Shown here in pieces: positions 63,201 through 64,000 of a stretch of DNA of 64,000 bases; positions within the stretch are counted from its first letter, which is position 1, and the number at the start of each line of letters is the position of its first letter. The notes under the pieces were generated by a model. That model saw nothing but the letters and a program-made list of their open reading frames with translations. It did no database searches and had not been told where the DNA came from. A program made the position numbers and the translations under genes. Source of the stretch: Helicobacter sp. 'house sparrow 1' (GTDB taxonomy: Bacteria > Campylobacterota > Campylobacteria > Campylobacterales > Helicobacteraceae); assembly GCF_900199585.1 (NCBI RefSeq), contig NZ_FZQY01000001.1, positions 36,070 to 100,069 on the forward strand. The letters are read 5' to 3'.

Positions 63201-64000
63201 CAAGATGGAGCTAGTAAAGAGAGTGGATGGAAGAATGGACTTTATAGCGATAGCATCTTAAAGTTTAGCTACATCACTTCTAAATTAGATCTTTTAGGAC
63301 AAATAGATACCTATAGCACTAATAACTTTGCAGTCACTTTCTCTCAAGAATTAGGTTATAGATTCTTACTTGGAAAGTCTAAAGAAATCTTTATTGATCC
63401 TCAAGTAGAAGTGGCATTAGGTTATTTAAATCAATCTGATTTAAAACAAAAACTAGGTCAAGCAACTTTAGAGGGTATTCAAGATTCTATCTTTACTCTA
63501 AGAACTAGAGTGGGTTCTAGCTTTGGATATGATTTTAGAAATCTAACTCAAGATAAGGGCTTTAATTCTAAGATTTATCTAGGAACTTATTTTGTCAATG
63601 ATTATATTTCTGGTGGAGATGTATCTTTAACAGATAAATATAATGCAAAAGTATCACTTTCTCCATTATCAACTACTTCTAGATTTGTTTTAAATGTAGG
63701 AACTAATTTCTCCATTAAAGACAATCATCGAATCTATTTTGATTTTGAAAGAAGTTTTGGAGGAAAGATTATTACAGATTATCAAGTAAATCTTGGATAT
63801 AGATATAGCTTTGGTGCTTCAAACTATACTCCATATAATGCAGTACATACTCAAGAGATTCCAGATAATAAAACTATCAAAGAAATAGAAACAACTAAGA
63901 GTTATTCTTTAGAATTATTCTCTAAAGACAAGCTTCCTAAAAAAGAAATGACTATTCTACAAACGATACAGGATTTAAGAGTAACAACAAATAATGAAAA
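60261..64000 (+). CDS. Phase-variable autotransporter, 5' part (runs off the window)
   Basis: Open for about 1246 codons to the window end. The N-terminus is MYLEIFKEKRLIKGGGYHNT, then PLKALSIKTPQRSIFKPIVA and a hydrophobic core ending FAYA|NCND, an extended signal peptide of about 55 residues. The passenger (about 56-860) has repeated beta-helix motifs: EIIFNGES, EIVFNNKS, TITFNGSSNTINGD, IITFNGGNNTINGQ. The barrel starts about residue 870 and is almost the same as in the gene at 1. The tail SYSLELFSKDKLPKKEM begins a SPOR-like extension. The G10 tract at 60299 places it in frame here. The protein should display its passenger at the surface; adhesion or immune masking is inferred. Confidence 0.9.
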   Translation, partial: MYLEIFKEKRLIKGGGYHNTPLKALSIKTPQRSIFKPIVASSLALFLGANFAYANCNDSKPSDKPTFCAGNQGSELLVPGKLDWWWWNKTDIFTPELPNGGKYIAIQFDDRKYDLISDPVTNGSSGETFFYTNANSFVFRGNGGGVKVNSLRVYFDGANNKNFTLDLSRSKLFEGGIEVKGDGTNNTFNADLPYGMSGYIYLDSNAKANIVLGKNTKITGNITSTNRGGNLIIKNGTLAGQIGAQSLVEPNTKDLVIVFDGAKMEGNIQTGSNISYGNDFQRKEITFKNAADNNLNVVLTGNIIAYGSGYGFSLDRSKGNHVTFESGSMKGNVWAYTDRHERAAYNEIVFKGENARLGGNIEASGGSYYGGSRATNRVIFEQSGVISGYVLATSNTNDSTNKVVTPYQGKNEIIFNGESGNAIEGGVIAKSGINEIVFNNKSAANTIAGGITAGDAAVASDSIKATNTITFNGSSNTINGDVSAKKSDGSAGSFLHENIITFNGGNNTINGQVTTDTSLREYQYDQVRYGGQNIITIRDAVLTIKSLQEGRDKDPIITLNRGINIINLEGNRAELKLQRTYSAHDGNIYNRDPSSTATVNFNAKESLLFGNIVNNGGIININLNEGVDTTIKGHIRLSRGNINISLDNNARLSTKQIISEESREIRIDVGDNATIEGNLSLAGHTYLDFRGNSVLNLTGGDTTKKINELSTAESGIINLSGQMRYQDTLVSKQDFQTLEINKLNARNPLSFIVYVDPNTKRSDRVVIESNIGNSSNTKVHHLGVIGNPDELIGKDLYTQGSRDNIVLATVADSSGITLEATDSINGFSLVTYDFTKESGSNYTTYFLGSVRSKGASVADQLTSTSALSANYDLYLANLNSLNKRMGELRNNANSQGVWIRVFNGMQTSKFALETKSIYTTIQAGYDYAFGFNGANNYVGFALSYANSIASSKSISDQSIFRGVDKINSNAMEFAIYNAYVQDGASKESGWKNGLYSDSILKFSYITSKLDLLGQIDTYSTNNFAVTFSQELGYRFLLGKSKEIFIDPQVEVALGYLNQSDLKQKLGQATLEGIQDSIFTLRTRVGSSFGYDFRNLTQDKGFNSKIYLGTYFVNDYISGGDVSLTDKYNAKVSLSPLSTTSRFVLNVGTNFSIKDNHRIYFDFERSFGGKIITDYQVNLGYRYSFGASNYTPYNAVHTQEIPDNKTIKEIETTKSYSLELFSKDKLPKKEMTILQTIQDLRVTTNNE
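60299..60308 (+). repeat. Homopolymeric G10 tract in the autotransporter start
   Basis: Ten G begin at codon 13, 39 bases after the ATG, before the hydrophobic signal core. With G10 the frame is open; G9 or G11 would cause early stops. It is the only G or C run longer than six that I found in the window. Such tracts mutate by slipped-strand mispairing and switch genes on and off in this phylum. Confidence 0.95.
62851..63840 (+). repeat. Long direct repeat, copy 2: autotransporter barrel DNA
   Basis: Partner of 1214-2218. The first block (62851-63103) shows one mismatch, and the second (63156-63840) only scattered ones. The passenger parts upstream are far more diverged, although the segment just before the barrel (about 62610-62750) is again similar. 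Confidence 0.9.

Overview
The window looks like chromosome of a Helicobacter-type member of Campylobacterota, but not H. pylori itself. The DNA is AT-rich. Gene neighbourhoods known from H. pylori recur: fliF-fliG-fliH-dxs, and a radical-SAM gene, topA, flaB and a Maf-type gene side by side. nikR, hugZ, exbB-exbD-tonB, dba-dsbI and a Campylobacter-type globin are also present. The genus is an inference from gene content and protein similarity. I recognise no rRNA or tRNA gene.

Layout. 1-2.5 kb holds the 3' part of a large autotransporter, and 60.3-64 kb the 5' part of a paralogue in the same orientation. The two share nearly identical beta-barrel DNA. The second has a G10 tract inside its signal-peptide region and is probably phase-variable; both continue past the barrel into a SPOR-like tail. 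2.6-5.1 kb holds a possible structured RNA, a globin gene behind an FNR-type box, and a non-exported hydrogenase-small-subunit homologue. 5.1-9.8 kb is a sialic acid locus: two GT42 sialyltransferase genes with an identical 5' cassette (the second frameshifted) converge on neuB-neuC-neuA. 9.9-16.4 kb carries biotin genes (bioF-bioG-bioC, bioA, bioD) and a chemoreceptor.

16.5-22.3 kb is a complete type II-C CRISPR system: cas9, cas1, cas2, a tracrRNA on the minus strand, and 21 repeats with 20 spacers. The array and tracrRNA read on the minus strand, and every repeat ends in an extended -10 promoter motif. 22.3-28.9 kb holds a glycosyltransferase, a DUF2147 protein, a carotenoid-desaturase-like oxidoreductase, an outer-membrane protein, an EamA transporter and dba-dsbI. 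29.1-32.7 kb is a McrBC restriction system whose mcrB has a decayed 5' part. 32.7-38.1 kb is a metal and heme module: hugZ, a TonB-dependent receptor behind a strong Fur-like palindrome, tonB-exbD-exbB, and divergent nikR.

38.1-51.7 kb holds housekeeping and motility genes: a fused nadD-rsfS frame, fliFGH, dxs, a radical-SAM gene, topA, flaB with a sigma-54 promoter, and a Maf-type flagellin glycosylation gene. 51.7-59.6 kb holds an ArsC-like protein, an NlpC/P60 lipoprotein, znuA-znuC with mqo inserted before znuB, a small membrane protein, an outer-membrane protein and gpmI.

Together the genes show investment in a variable surface (autotransporters, sialylated glycan, modified flagellin), in metal and heme uptake, and in two defence systems.
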